Below are positions 50,189 through 58,969 of a DNA stretch of 64,000 bases, in pieces. Below the pieces are notes generated by a model. That model was not told where the DNA came from, did not search any database, and saw only the letters and a list, made by a program, of their open reading frames with translations. The position numbers and the translations under genes were made by a program. This DNA is from Heterocephalus glaber (taxonomy: Eukaryota; Chordata; Mammalia; Rodentia; Bathyergidae), in the NCBI RefSeq assembly GCF_000247695.1, contig NW_004624795.1:7741952-7805951 (forward strand), read 5' to 3'. Every line of letters begins with the position of its first letter. Within the stretch, counting starts at the first letter, position 1.

Positions 50189-50249
50189 CTGATATGCAGA
50201 CGATGAAATTGGCTTGAAGCAGAAAAAGCACCTCCCAGACTATTTCCAT
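50189..50249 (-). CDS. CA10: CA10 first coding exon (carbonic anhydrase-related protein 10, signal peptide)
   Basis: Codes for MEIVWEVLFLLQANFIVCIS plus one base, which is the N-terminus I know for mammalian CA10 (CARP-X), a protein of about 328 residues. The segment is a signal peptide: a short acidic start, then a hydrophobic run VLFLLQANFIVCI. The family is secreted and brain-enriched, has a carbonic anhydrase fold that lost zinc-binding histidines and so lacks catalytic activity, and binds neurexins. Only about 6 percent of the protein is in this window; the remaining exons lie beyond position 1. The start ATG at 50249-50247 has a good context (A at -3, G at +4), and an in-frame TGA lies upstream at 50276-50274, which fixes this as the first possible in-frame start. 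The splice donor follows directly. Identity is from recognition of the peptide, not from a search. Confidence 0.95.
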
Positions 50250-50259
50250 CCTCTGATTC

Positions 50260-50274
50260 TCATTCCAAGTGCAT
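50260..50274 (-). promoter_or_regulatory. Four-codon upstream ORF (MHLE) in the CA10 5' UTR
   Basis: ATG CAC TTG GAA TGA on the minus strand, ending 10 bases before the CA10 start codon and in a different phase. Its ATG has G at -3 and C at +4, a moderate context. Such a short uORF with a short gap to the main start would be expected to lower initiation at the main ATG, because ribosomes have little distance to re-initiate; this is inference. It is the last upstream ATG before the start codon. Confidence 0.75.
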
Positions 50275-50317
50275 CACTCGACGGGAAAACCGGGGGAAGG
50301 GGGGAGCCCGACACGGC

Positions 50318-50344
50318 GCACACACATACACACACGCACGCACT
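50318..50344 (+). repeat. Short CA/CG alternating repeat in the CA10 5' leader
   Basis: GCACACACATACACACACGCACGCAC; on the transcript strand a GT/GC-rich run about 70 bases above the start codon. Alternating purine-pyrimidine, Z-DNA-prone. Confidence 0.9.
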
Positions 50345-51121
50345 CCCAAGCGAGCGCTCACTCGCGCTCCACCCGACAGCCGGCCGGGGACAGTCACCCC
50401 CAAGATCAATATCGCAGTTTGAATTGTTCCGGCAAATCTCCCCTCGGGCTCGACGGACGTGCGCCCCAGATGTGCTGACACATGTCCGATGCCTCGCTGT
50501 CTTCGAGGTCTCCCCGCTCGCGCGTCTCTGCTCCTCGCACCGACGGTGGAAACACTAGCAGCGGTGGCAGCCACCTGAAGCCACCAGCCCTGGGCTCTTC
50601 CTGCAAAAACGGGACCCCGATCCGCCTGGCGCCCCAAGAAGACATAGACGATAGCCCCCCGCCGGGCCGCGCCGCGCAGTTCCGGGCCTCGGCGGCAGCT
50701 CGCAGCTCGCTGGCTCAGCCCCGGCGTCCGCGACAAGTTGCCCTCGAAGTCCGCCCCCCTCACCGGGGCATGGTCAGAGGGTGGCTCCGCTCGGGGTCGG
50801 TCTCCTCCTGCTTCTGGGGGCGGGGAACGAGCAGACACCGCAGACGGAGACAGAGAGAGAGAGAGGCAGGGATTATTGCCCGAAACCGCAGGCTGCCGGC
50901 AGCCTCTGCCGACCCCCGTTCCCCAGTCCGCGCGCGCCGCCTTCGCCGCCAAGAGGGGTTCGGGCCACGCGTCCCGGCCGCCGAGCGCGAAGGCGGGGCG
51001 CCGGGGCTGGGGCGCGCTGGGGCCCACTGGGTTCCCCACGTCGTGCGCACTTCCTGCTCCTCTGCTATTTTCCTGGGCTCCCTAGAACCCCCGGTTGCCT
51101 CTCTTCCATCGCCCGCAACTG

Positions 51122-51139
51122 GCGCCGCCGCCGCCGCCG
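51122..51139 (-). repeat. (CGG)n trinucleotide run in the CA10 promoter/5' leader
   Basis: Five CCG units on the + strand, so CGG on the CA10 transcript strand. A CCG-type repeat has been described in the 5' UTR of human CA10; whether this run is the orthologous one, and in which orientation, I cannot settle here. Confidence 0.85.
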
Positions 51140-51209
51140 AGATTTTCCGCAATGCAACTGCAGGGGTCGTTATTTCCTCGCCTACGGATCCCGAAGCTTC
51201 CCGATTCCG

Positions 51210-51253
51210 GGAGGGGAAGGAGGGCAGGTGGGGGGGGGGGTGAGGGGGCCGGC
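51210..51253 (+). other. G-rich run with G-quadruplex potential
   Basis: GGGAGGGGAAGGAGGGCAGG, then a run of about ten G, then TGAGGGGG. At least four G-tracts of three or more lie within short spacing on the + (non-template for antisense) strand. Confidence 0.8.
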
Positions 51254-51436
51254 CAGGTGAGCGTGCTCGCCCCGAGTCCCAGCGTCAGGCCGGCCTCGGG
51301 CACCCGGGGACGGAGGCAGCAGTCCCGGGCGGAGAGGAGCGGCTGAGCCGGGCCACAGAGGGAGGAGGAGGAGGCCGGGCGTCTGAGCTTCGGGCCCTGC
51401 GGCCGCTGCCGGGCTCCAGCCCCCGGGGGGCCGCGC

Positions 51437-51450
51437 GCCCCGCCCCGCCC
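51437..51450 (-). promoter_or_regulatory. Tandem GC box
   Basis: The minus strand reads GGGCGGGGCGGGGCGCGCGG, two overlapping GGGCGG Sp1-type boxes about 1.2 kb above the CA10 start codon. Confidence 0.7.
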
Positions 51451-51603
51451 GGCTGCCCGCGGGGCCCTGCAGGGTCTCCGAGTTTCTCTGCTTCCCCGAG
51501 AGAACTTCGCGCCCGCCGGCTCGGCGCGGGAGACCAGGGCGGGATCGTCCTGGGAGCGCTACGCGGAGCTTCTCCCTCCGCTGCGGAGTGTTGGGGATTT
51601 TTG

Positions 51604-51620
51604 TTTTTGCATAATTCATT
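51604..51620 (-). promoter_or_regulatory. Octamer-like (POU) site
   Basis: The minus strand reads AATGAATTATGCAAAAA; ATGCAAAA matches seven of eight bases of the octamer ATGCAAAT and is preceded by an AT-rich half. It is an AT-rich island inside otherwise GC-rich sequence. Confidence 0.4.
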
Positions 51621-52408
51621 CCCTGTCCTCCCCCTTCCTTCCTTCTCCTGCTCCCTTCCCTCCTCCCCCTTCTGGGCTCCGTTGCGGGAACACCACTTAC
51701 CCTAGAGTTCTCTCTGCAGCTTCCCAGACCAGTTGCAACTCTTGCCCGCCAGTCCCTCACCTCCCCGCTCCCGAAGGTGGGGAAAACGTCTTTCTAAGTC
51801 CGGGTGCGGGTGCTGCCAACTGTGCTTCCACCCAGCTCCGGGAGGATCCGAGCCTGATGCAAACGGGTTTCCCTTCTTGATTTGTTTTCTTGCCTGCCCT
51901 GTTTTTCTTTAGCTCTAGCGCTTTGGAGGCTTCCGCCGGGGTTCAGGAGACTGCCCGGGATACCCGGCTGCTTGCGGGGAAGGCGACTTCCCCACCAAGC
52001 CCGCGCGCGCGCACTCCGGCCCAGCGCGCGAGTCTCCGCGCCCCGGGGGAGATGGGGGCGGCGCGAGCACCACCCACCGCCGGGCCGCCAGGCCGCCGCG
52101 TCCGAGCCCGCCAGTCCGCGGAAGGGCTCTCCGTGAGGCGGGCGGGCCGAAGCTGGGGAAGGACTGGCAGCCAGTTGCAGTGCAGATGCCAAGAAATGGG
52201 AACCCTGCGCTCGGGACTGTTCGGCCGGAAGGGCTGGGAGCCAAGGGGAAGAGAAACTGCAGCAGATCGCAGTGCGCCTCTCGCTGCTGCAGGGCTTTGC
52301 CAGGAGCCCCAGACCTAGCTCGTGGGGGTGCTGAGGCAGAGCAGGGAAGGGCGAAGGGAATCCCGGGAACGATCTCGGATTTCTCCACGCGCTTGTCCGA
52401 TTCCGAAC

Positions 52409-52435
52409 TGTGCCATTGGCAGATTTTGCATAAGC
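52409..52435 (-). promoter_or_regulatory. Octamer-like plus CCAAT module
   Basis: On the minus strand: GCTTATGCAAAATC, then TGCCAATGGC. An octamer-like word and a CCAAT box (52419-52415) lie about six bases apart in the transcript orientation. They could belong to a distal CA10 promoter; no start site is mapped. Confidence 0.4.
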
Positions 52436-52446
52436 GCGGATGGACA

Positions 52447-52455
52447 CCACGCGCG

Positions 52456-52497
<42 letters not shown>
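52447..52497 (+). repeat. (CG)n(CA)n alternating repeat
   Basis: CCACGCGCGCGCGCGC passes into about 17 CA units. Strongly Z-DNA-prone. Confidence 0.97.
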
Positions 52498-52498
<1 letters not shown>

Positions 52499-53262
52499 AA
52501 GCCGCAGGGATTTTCTGTTTTGCACTTTTAAATTTTTGATGTTTAGAAGCCATCTCGGTGTGAACCGCGCTCTGAGAACCGCACGAAGGATGGTTAAGTG
52601 GAAAGCACGGAGGCCAAAGAAAGTACAGGGTCCACCCGCACAAGTCCATCCACTTATCTTCCCGGAGTGAAACTGGCCCGCGGGCTACGCAGCAGCTGAG
52701 GGCGCGGCTTGGGCTCCGGAGGAGTTACGCCACAGAGCTCCCAGGAATCTGGCTCGGGCTTGCCCTGCCCAGGCGTCCGGGGTGTCTTTTGGCTGAGTGG
52801 CTGGAGAGGAGAGAGCAGAGGAGGGAGGAGAGCAGAGAGCGGCTCTGGGAGCTGTCAGGGCTGCGCGGAGGCCTGCGCGGAGGCGGGAGCGGGGCGTGCA
52901 GTCCCGCTGCCTCGGGGGATTCTAAGAACCGCTGGCAGCCTTGCCTACTCTTTCAGAAGGAGGTGTGGCCCAGGGATCCATCCTGTGAGGTGACTGCAGA
53001 GGACTCCAGGTGGTCAGCACGTTAGGAATCTAGGCCCAGATGCAATAAATCCAGGACCCCCGTATGGAGCGCCTTAAGGCTCCGCAGCAAAGGTATTGAG
53101 ACTCGAGACTTAGAAGAATCCGAGTTAGTGGGAATTAGCCCATTTGGGAAGCATATGGGGAGTGTTTGCCTCCGTACCTTGAAAGTAGACTGCTTGAAAG
53201 GGATTTGTGAGGGAAGAGAAGAGAAGCATTTTGCCCAATCTGGACAGATCTAGCGCCCAGGG

Positions 53263-53283
53263 TTCAGAACCGTGGACAGCGAC
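53263..53283 (+). promoter_or_regulatory. RE1/NRSE (REST binding) element
   Basis: Left half TTCAGAACC and right half GGACAGC are joined by the 2-base spacer GT and followed by GAC. Compared with the canonical RE1 (halves TTCAGCACC and GGACAGC, then GCC) the halves differ at one position and the spacing is canonical. It lies 3.0 kb above the CA10 start codon at the outer edge of the CpG island. REST silences neuronal genes in non-neuronal cells, which fits the brain-enriched expression of CA10. The motif match is direct; regulation of CA10 is inferred. Confidence 0.75.
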
Positions 53284-53664
53284 CCGCTTTCTGGGCTCTG
53301 GCAGCGGGATTTACAGCCAGGGGGAGTGCTCTTCCCTCTGGAGGTCAAAGCAGAGGGGCTGGATTTTTATACCATGGCCAATTCATTCACTAAAGAATTC
53401 TGTAAATATTAAGTGAGTGTCTTATATGCGTCAACTGCTGTGGGAAGATGCCGGTGTCTCGTAATTGCAAATGCATAATCTGTGCTTTTAAAAGCTCATA
53501 CTCTATATCCCTTTACAATTTGCCTTGTGACCAATGCCTGTAAAATACTACTTCAGTTACTTTTCTTAATCCTGCATACTTGCCTTCTGCACTCTAAAAA
53601 TATATTTATTTTCTGCCACGAAGTACTTTCAATGGAAAAAAGTATTAGTGAAAAAAAGAGTTTC

Positions 53665-54185
53665 AAGGTATTGATTGCTTGTTATGGGCAAGGCATTGCC
53701 AAATTCCTTACACGAGTTTTCTTGTTGAGTTATCATAATATTCTCTCTTAGTCCACTTGTACCGCTATAACAAAACACCACAGCTAATTTGCAAACTATA
53801 GAAATTTATTTCTTACAGTTTTGGAGGCTAGGAAGTCCAAGATTGAGGATCTTGCCCTTGGCTTTCAGTGAGGGCATTGTTGCTTTCCTCACATAGCAGA
53901 AGGGGAAAGGGCAAACACCGCCTAGGCTAGCTCCTTTCTGAAAGGTGCTGATCCATTTGTGAGGGTAAGACTCTCGTGACTTAATCACTTCCCAAAAGGT
54001 TCCTCATCGCTTAATACTAGCACAATGGGGATTAAATTTCAACATGAATTTTGAAGAAGATAAATCAAAACATAGCCATTGCCTATGAGATAAATATTGT
54101 TATTATTTCCACTGTATAGATATAAAACAAGCATAGAATAATTTTTTCAAGATCTTACAGTCCTAATTGGTAATGTATAGATCAT
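53665..54185 (-). mobile_element. MIR SINE, antisense, split by a MaLR LTR
   Basis: First piece 53665-53750: GTTATGGGCAAGGCATTGCCAAATTCCTTACACGAG, GTTGAGTTATCATAATATTC. Second piece 54083-54185: CCTATGAGATAAATATTGTTATTATTTCCACTGTATAGATATAAAACAAGC. The two are consecutive parts of one antisense MIR, separated by the LTR described next. Confidence 0.75.
53752..54080 (-). mobile_element. MaLR (MLT1-like) solo LTR, antisense, nested in a MIR
   Basis: TTAGTCCACTTGTACCGCTATAACAAAACACCACAG, GAAATTTATTTCTTACAGTTTTGGAGGCTAGGAAGTCCAAGATTGAGG, ACATAGCAGAAGGGGAAAGGGC, TGAGGGTAAGACTCTCGTGACTTAATCACTTCCCAAAAGG, ATTTCAACATGAATTTTGAAG. This is the reverse complement of the MLT1/MST-type LTR layout. Confidence 0.8.
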
Positions 54186-54189
54186 ACCT

Positions 54190-55245
54190 GGGCAATCCAA
54201 ATTTAGAAGCCAGGCTGCACCACCTCCCTACATGCTTTGTAAAATGAAAAATATCATCTTTTGGAGGGTACTTTGTACTTAGAGCAGAAGTGTATACTCT
54301 TCACACACCTAGAATCAATTGAAGGAAGGATGAAAATGTAATGGCAGATCATGTAGTTTACAATTTAACTCCCTTCTATTTGGGAGAAGGAAATGATCCT
54401 TTGGGATTAGGAATAATCCAAAGCATTTCTAATTAAAAAACATCTGAGTGGCTGCTAGATGCCTATTCTGTTCATCTTGGAATAAAACAATGAATACAAC
54501 AGTTTCCTAACATTTTTGATCTATACCCATATCTTGATAACTCTAAAATTTCTCTCCCTGAACTTGTCTTCATCTTTTGTCTCTTGCCTGTTCCTCTAGG
54601 TTTCTCCACTACAAATCACGTGCTGTGAATTTTGTACCAAGCTCAGTTGTTGCGCGGAGACCAGAGGGTTACAGTTCCACTCGTCAGGAGAGTGTTAAAT
54701 TACTTTGTGTTCTCGCTCTTCCTTCTCCTTCATTCTGCTCTCTAAAAGAAGGAGAGGCTCATTGGATTGGTAAAATCTGTAGGAGTCCAACATTGCTTAG
54801 GGCATGTTTCTCAGCAGCTGGTCACTCTGCTTTAGGTGAAAGAGACCCATTTGTATCTCTCGTGCCTTTATTCTCTTGGTAAACCTGCTGGCACAATGAT
54901 CTCACAGTGCCTTTACTGTGTATGTCTGCATGTCTTTTCTTTCTTTCTTGAAGTAATTGGGTTTCTGAGACCAATCACAACCATTCACATGCCAGGAAAA
55001 GATTATTTAGAACCTTCTTTGTACACCCAACTATCTTTTTGGATGATTTCCTAGTTCTGGATTTGGAGGGAGTGAAAGTGCTGTTTTAATCTTTATGTAC
55101 AAATCTTTTTACCCAATGAAACTACGTACTACAATACACTTTGGAACATATAAAGCTTCATTTGGTGAATGTGTCACCATCGTTTGAAAATGTTCTTATT
55201 TTTAATTACTTTCAAGCCAGGGAACTTCATGATTGGCTTCTCCTA
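54190..55245. other. No recognisable feature
   Basis: AT-rich upstream flank. The frame 54577-54882 has no known domain. Confidence 0.5.
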
Positions 55246-55249
55246 ATTT

Positions 55250-56990
55250 TTATCAAAAAAATCAAAATTACTCAAATAGAAAGATATACCATATTGGATG
55301 AGAAAACTTAATGTTGTTAAGATACCAGTTTCACACAAGCTGTATTCTGTAGTCAATATAATCCCAATTGGTGTCCCTGCAAACCTTTTTGTTTGTTTGT
55401 TTGTTTGTTTGTTTTAAATGTAATTTAACAAGCTGTTTCCATAAAATCCATATGAAAATACAAAGGACCTAAATTAGCCTTGGTACTGTTGAAAAGAAAA
55501 ACAAAATTGGAAGATTTAAACTATATGACTTCAAGACTTATAAAACTTTAGCAATCAAGACAATGTAGTACTAGCATCAAGATAGAGATATAAATCAATG
55601 AAACAGAGTAGAGTCTAGAAATACAAATCAATGAAACAGAATAGAGAGCCCAGAAGTAGAATGACATATATTAATTTGGCTGATTCACAAAAGTACAAAG
55701 TCATTTCCTTAAGGAAGAACAACCTTTTTAATGGATTGTCTTTTCAAGAAAACAGAAAAATAAAATATAATTTATACATTTATGTACTATTTAAAGTAAT
55801 TAAAATGGACCATAGACATGCATGTAAAAAACAGAAAAATATTGGAAGAAATCTTGATGAGCTTTGGTTAAGTGAATATTTCCTAGATAGGACACCAAAA
55901 GTATGACTAATAAAAGAAAAAATAATATATTATACTTCATCTAAATTAAGTAAAATACAAGAACAATTTGTGTTTCATCCAAATTAAGAACTTGTGCTCT
56001 AAAAGATGCTTAATGTACAAAAATAAAAATACAAGTCACAATCTGAGAGAAAATATTTTAGAAATAATAGGTATCACAAATGACTTGTAAGCAGAAAATA
56101 CAAAAGGTGCTCAACTTAATTCAAAACAATTTAAAAATGGACAAAGGGTATGGATACTTTATCAAAATATACATATTGATGTCAAATAAGAATATAGAAA
56201 GATGTTTAACATAATTTGTCATTAGGGTAATGAAATTTAAAACACATGTTTATCAATATATACATGTTCAATTAGCTAAAATTGAAAATGAGTACGTTAA
56301 ACATTAATGAGAATATTTAGCAACTAATGCTCTTATACATTTCTGGTGGGGATATGAAATTATACAGTCACTTTATTAAGCAGTTGGGCAACTTCCTAAA
56401 AAGTTAAGTATATATAAACTGTATGACTATTTTTTCTACTCCTAGATATTTATACTGGAGAAATAAAAGCTTATGTCCCCACAATGACTTCTGTTAAGAT
56501 AGTCATAGTACTTTATTTTAGTAGTCACAAACTAAAAACAACACAAAATGTCCACTAGCAGATTAATGGATAAAGAAAATTTGAAGGATTGTATAGAAAT
56601 TTTAAAAAAGCAAGGAACTGTTGCAATATGGAGGAACGTGGATTTATCTCAAAGATCTTTACACGGACTGAAAGAATTCAGATAAAGGGAGTGCCTGGAG
56701 TATGAGTCCATTTAGATGAAACTGTAGGCAATGTAAGCTGATGAACAGTGACAGAAAGCTAAATAGTGACTACCTAGGGAGCACAGCAAGGATATAGGGA
56801 AGGACGGAGGAAAGAGGTCACAAAAGAGTGCAAAGAGACTGCACGGTTATTGAGTGCATTCATTATCATAACTGCACTAACAGCTTATGGGTTATATACA
56901 TGCTGAAAAGCATTGAATTAGACACTTCAAAATGTGCAGTTTGTTTGCCAATTATATGTCGAAGAATACATCTAAATGGATGAAAGTGTT
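55250..56990 (+). mobile_element. Old L1 LINE, ORF2 3' half
   Basis: ORF2 words in order: GAGAAAACTTAATGTTGTTAAGATACC, ATAATCCCAATTGGTGTCCC, ATACAAAGGACCTAAATTAGCC, GACTTCAAGACTTATAAAACTTTAGCAATCAAGACAATGTAGTACTAGCATCAAGATAGAG, AATCAATGAAACAGAATAGAGAGCCCAG, GATTAATGGATAAAGAAAATTTG. Heavily broken. A (GTTT)n tract at 55389-55414 lies within it. Longest L1 in the window. Confidence 0.82.
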
Positions 56991-57619
56991 TTTGAAAACG
57001 TAGAGACCACACTTACATACAGACATATGGTATTAATTGTAGCTGGATTAGAGAAACTCATCATTATCACACTATTATTTTATGTGAAATGCTGGTTACT
57101 ATTATCTTAGTCTTTGTGAAATAGTAGAACTTAAGGATTCGCTCTTTCTGTAATTTGGAAGCTCTGGTGTAAAGGAAATACTTCGATGCTGTACCTACAT
57201 CTTTATTTGTTTTTCCAAGTATTAAATTATGATGTCATAATTTCTGTGGGGGATCAGAGAGTAAGATTCTCTATTATACATTGTGGAGATTCCTGTTGAA
57301 GATAGTGGGAATTAACTAGGCCAGTCATTCCCGGAGAGAGCTAGAACTTGAGGAACAAAGAACGGCAGGAAAGATCAGCCTTCAACTGGGGGTGAGCAAG
57401 GAATTCTTCATTTCCTTTGAGCAAGGATGATGGTTAAGGGGTCTCAGTACATTTGGGGACATGATTAGTCATGATGGCAAAGCTCGGTTCTGTCACTGAG
57501 ATATAGGTTGTGAGCGAGGCAAAGGGGAAGCCTTTAGTAAGACTGAAGATCCAATGAGGAGTCCTAATACACTTGAGATGTAACTTGTGGTCCAAGAGTC
57601 ATCAGGCCCAGCGACAGAT

Positions 57620-57868
57620 TAAAAATAGTTGCTGCATAGTTTCTCTTATATAAGAAACTGAAATTATAAGTAAAGAACAAAATAAAAGAGAATAGAAAGT
57701 AGGGAGATAAATCTTTCTTTAATGGAAGGGAATCAAAAATGGAGGGAGAGAGGAAGGGGAGGAGATGAAAAAGAGGATTATGTTGTGTTGTGCATATGTG
57801 CCAACTCCACGAAGCAATGTTGTAAACATGCTGCCCTGCAAACATGCACTGATCCAAATTTTTCAAAA
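57620..57868 (+). mobile_element. L1 LINE 3' UTR fragment
   Basis: CATAGTTTCTCTTATATAAGAAACTGAAATTATAAGTAAAGAAC, GGGAGAGAGGAAGGGGAGGAGATG, GTGCCAACTCCACGAAGCAATG, AACATGCTGCCCTGCAAACATGCACTG. Closely follows 39060-39290, so it belongs to the same L1 subfamily. Confidence 0.82.
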
Positions 57869-58300
57869 ACGTAATCTCTGAATGTTATTTCTTCCTGCTG
57901 TCTCCTCAGATGACTCTTGATAAAGTTATAAACCTCTTCATGAAAATGTCTGTGTGAGCACTATGGCTATGGTGATGAGGGGGCCTGCAGCGGTTCTAAA
58001 AGCAACGTGGAGCTGCAAACAGAAGCAGAAGCAAGGGCTTGACGGTTCCTTGATTTGGAGGAAGAGTTGGACCAGAAGACCAAGAGCACACTTGTGTCAG
58101 AATGAAGAATTGTGTGGCAGAACAGAGGTGGATGATGGAGAAGATGTATGTATGAACATGGAGCATGAACAGAGGAGCTTCTCTGTGGAGACTCCCCAAA
58201 GGTTTTGAGAAAGGAGAGAACTCCAAAAAGGGGGATTGGGAATCTCCTATTCAGCATGCAAGCTAAGACTTTCACTTTCTATCTCTCCTACAATTTTTTA

Positions 58301-58380
58301 TTTTTTTGGTACCAGGGATCAAACTTGGGTCCTTGGGCTTGTGCAACAGGCGGTGAAACCACTGAGCTAAATCCCTGGCC
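58301..58380 (-). mobile_element. ID SINE, antisense, nested in an older SINE
   Basis: GGTACCAGGGATCAAACTTGGGTCCTTGGGCTTGTGCAACAGGCGGTGAAACCACTGAGCTAAATCCCTGGCC. Flanks CTCTCCTACAATTTTTTA (58283-58300) and CTCTCCTTCAATTTTTTA (58381-58398) are a duplication of 18 bases with one mismatch. The insertion point is the T-rich end of the B1-ID copy that follows. Confidence 0.95.
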
Positions 58381-58389
58381 CTCTCCTTC

Positions 58390-58564
58390 AATTTTTTAAT
58401 AGTTACCAGGAGTTAAACATAGGGCCACTGACCTGAGCTACATCTCCAACCTTTTTTTATTTTTTTGAGACAGAAGGGTCTCACTAAGTTACCAAGTTGC
58501 CCAGGTTGGACTTGAACTTATGATCCTCCTGCTTCAGCTTCCCAGAGTGCTGGGATTACATAGA
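58390..58564 (-). mobile_element. B1-ID composite SINE, antisense
   Basis: ID-like half: CCAGGAGTTAAACATAGGGCC, CTGAGCTACATCTCCAACC. B1 half: TTTTTGAGACAGAAGGGTCTCACTAAGTTACCAAGTTGCCCAGGTTGGACTTGAACTTATGATCCTCCTGC, CCAGAGTGCTGGGATTACA. Confidence 0.85.
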
Positions 58565-58589
58565 GAGTTGCAAAAAAAAAAAATACAAA

Positions 58590-58968
58590 TACAGTACATT
58601 CGAGTTCTGGAGGTCAGAAATCTAGAATGAATCTAGAAGGCAGCATTCTTTCTGGAGAAGAAAGGAAGGGAGGAATCTGCTCCTTTTATTTTCCAGTTTC
58701 CAGAGGCAGTTTATAGTTGCTGGCTCAGATCTCTCTCCCAGAAATAGTTTTGCCCCAACCTCTACTTCCTCAGAATCCCTTTTTTCCTCATAAGACCACT
58801 GTGATCACTTTGGGCCAACCTGAAATATCAGGGCCATCTCCCCATCTCAAGATCCTTCTTTTGATCACCTCTCTAAAGTCCCTTTTGCCATGTAAGGTGA
58901 TATATTTCTGTGTCCCAGGGATTGGGACATGAACATCTTTGGTGTTGTGGAGATATTATCCTGCTTAC
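58590..58968. mobile_element. Ancient interspersed repeat (relative of 29.1 kb copy)
   Basis: GAGTTCTGGAGGTCAGAAATC, CATAAGACCACTGTGATCACTTTGGGCCAACCTGAAATATCAGGGCC, TCCCCATCTCAAGATCC, TCACCTCTCTAAAGTCCCTTTTGCCATGTAAGGTGATATATTTCTGTGTCCCAGGGATTGGGACATGAACATCTTTGG. Family not assigned; LTR-like layout. Confidence 0.6.
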
Positions 58969-58969
58969 C

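Larger units (their letters stand above)
49950..53080. promoter_or_regulatory. CA10: CpG island containing the CA10 promoter and 5' UTR
   Basis: GC-rich sequence dense in CpG dinucleotides, in sharp contrast to the AT-rich flanks; the densest part is about 50.3-52.2 kb. Within it are a tandem GC box (51437-51450), CGG repeats, a G-rich run, an octamer/CCAAT module, and the first coding exon of CA10 at its lower edge. Transcription runs toward lower coordinates. No TATA box stands out, as usual for CpG-island promoters. I cannot place the transcription start; the 5' UTR could extend several hundred bases above 50249, possibly in more than one exon. Long open frames on both strands here (50260-51039, 50482-51243, 51182-51760, 51794-52525) reflect the scarcity of stop codons in GC-rich DNA and are not called as genes. 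Confidence 0.9.

Noticed and set aside
49510..50206. Frames with His-Thr or Cys-Val runs
   Set aside because: Translation of the (CA)n microsatellite; not coding.
50260..51039. 259-codon minus-strand open frame
   Set aside because: It is in CpG-island DNA where stops are rare, overlaps a 253-codon frame on the other strand, contains no recognisable domain, and ends at the uORF stop just before the true CA10 start.
50482..51243. 253-codon plus-strand open frame
   Set aside because: Arg/Ser/Pro-rich low-complexity translation typical of GC-rich DNA; antisense to the CA10 leader; no domain.
51794..52525. 243-codon minus-strand frame beginning near the CA repeat
   Set aside because: Its N-terminal part is a Cys-Val run from a CA repeat and the rest is GC-driven; no protein family recognised.
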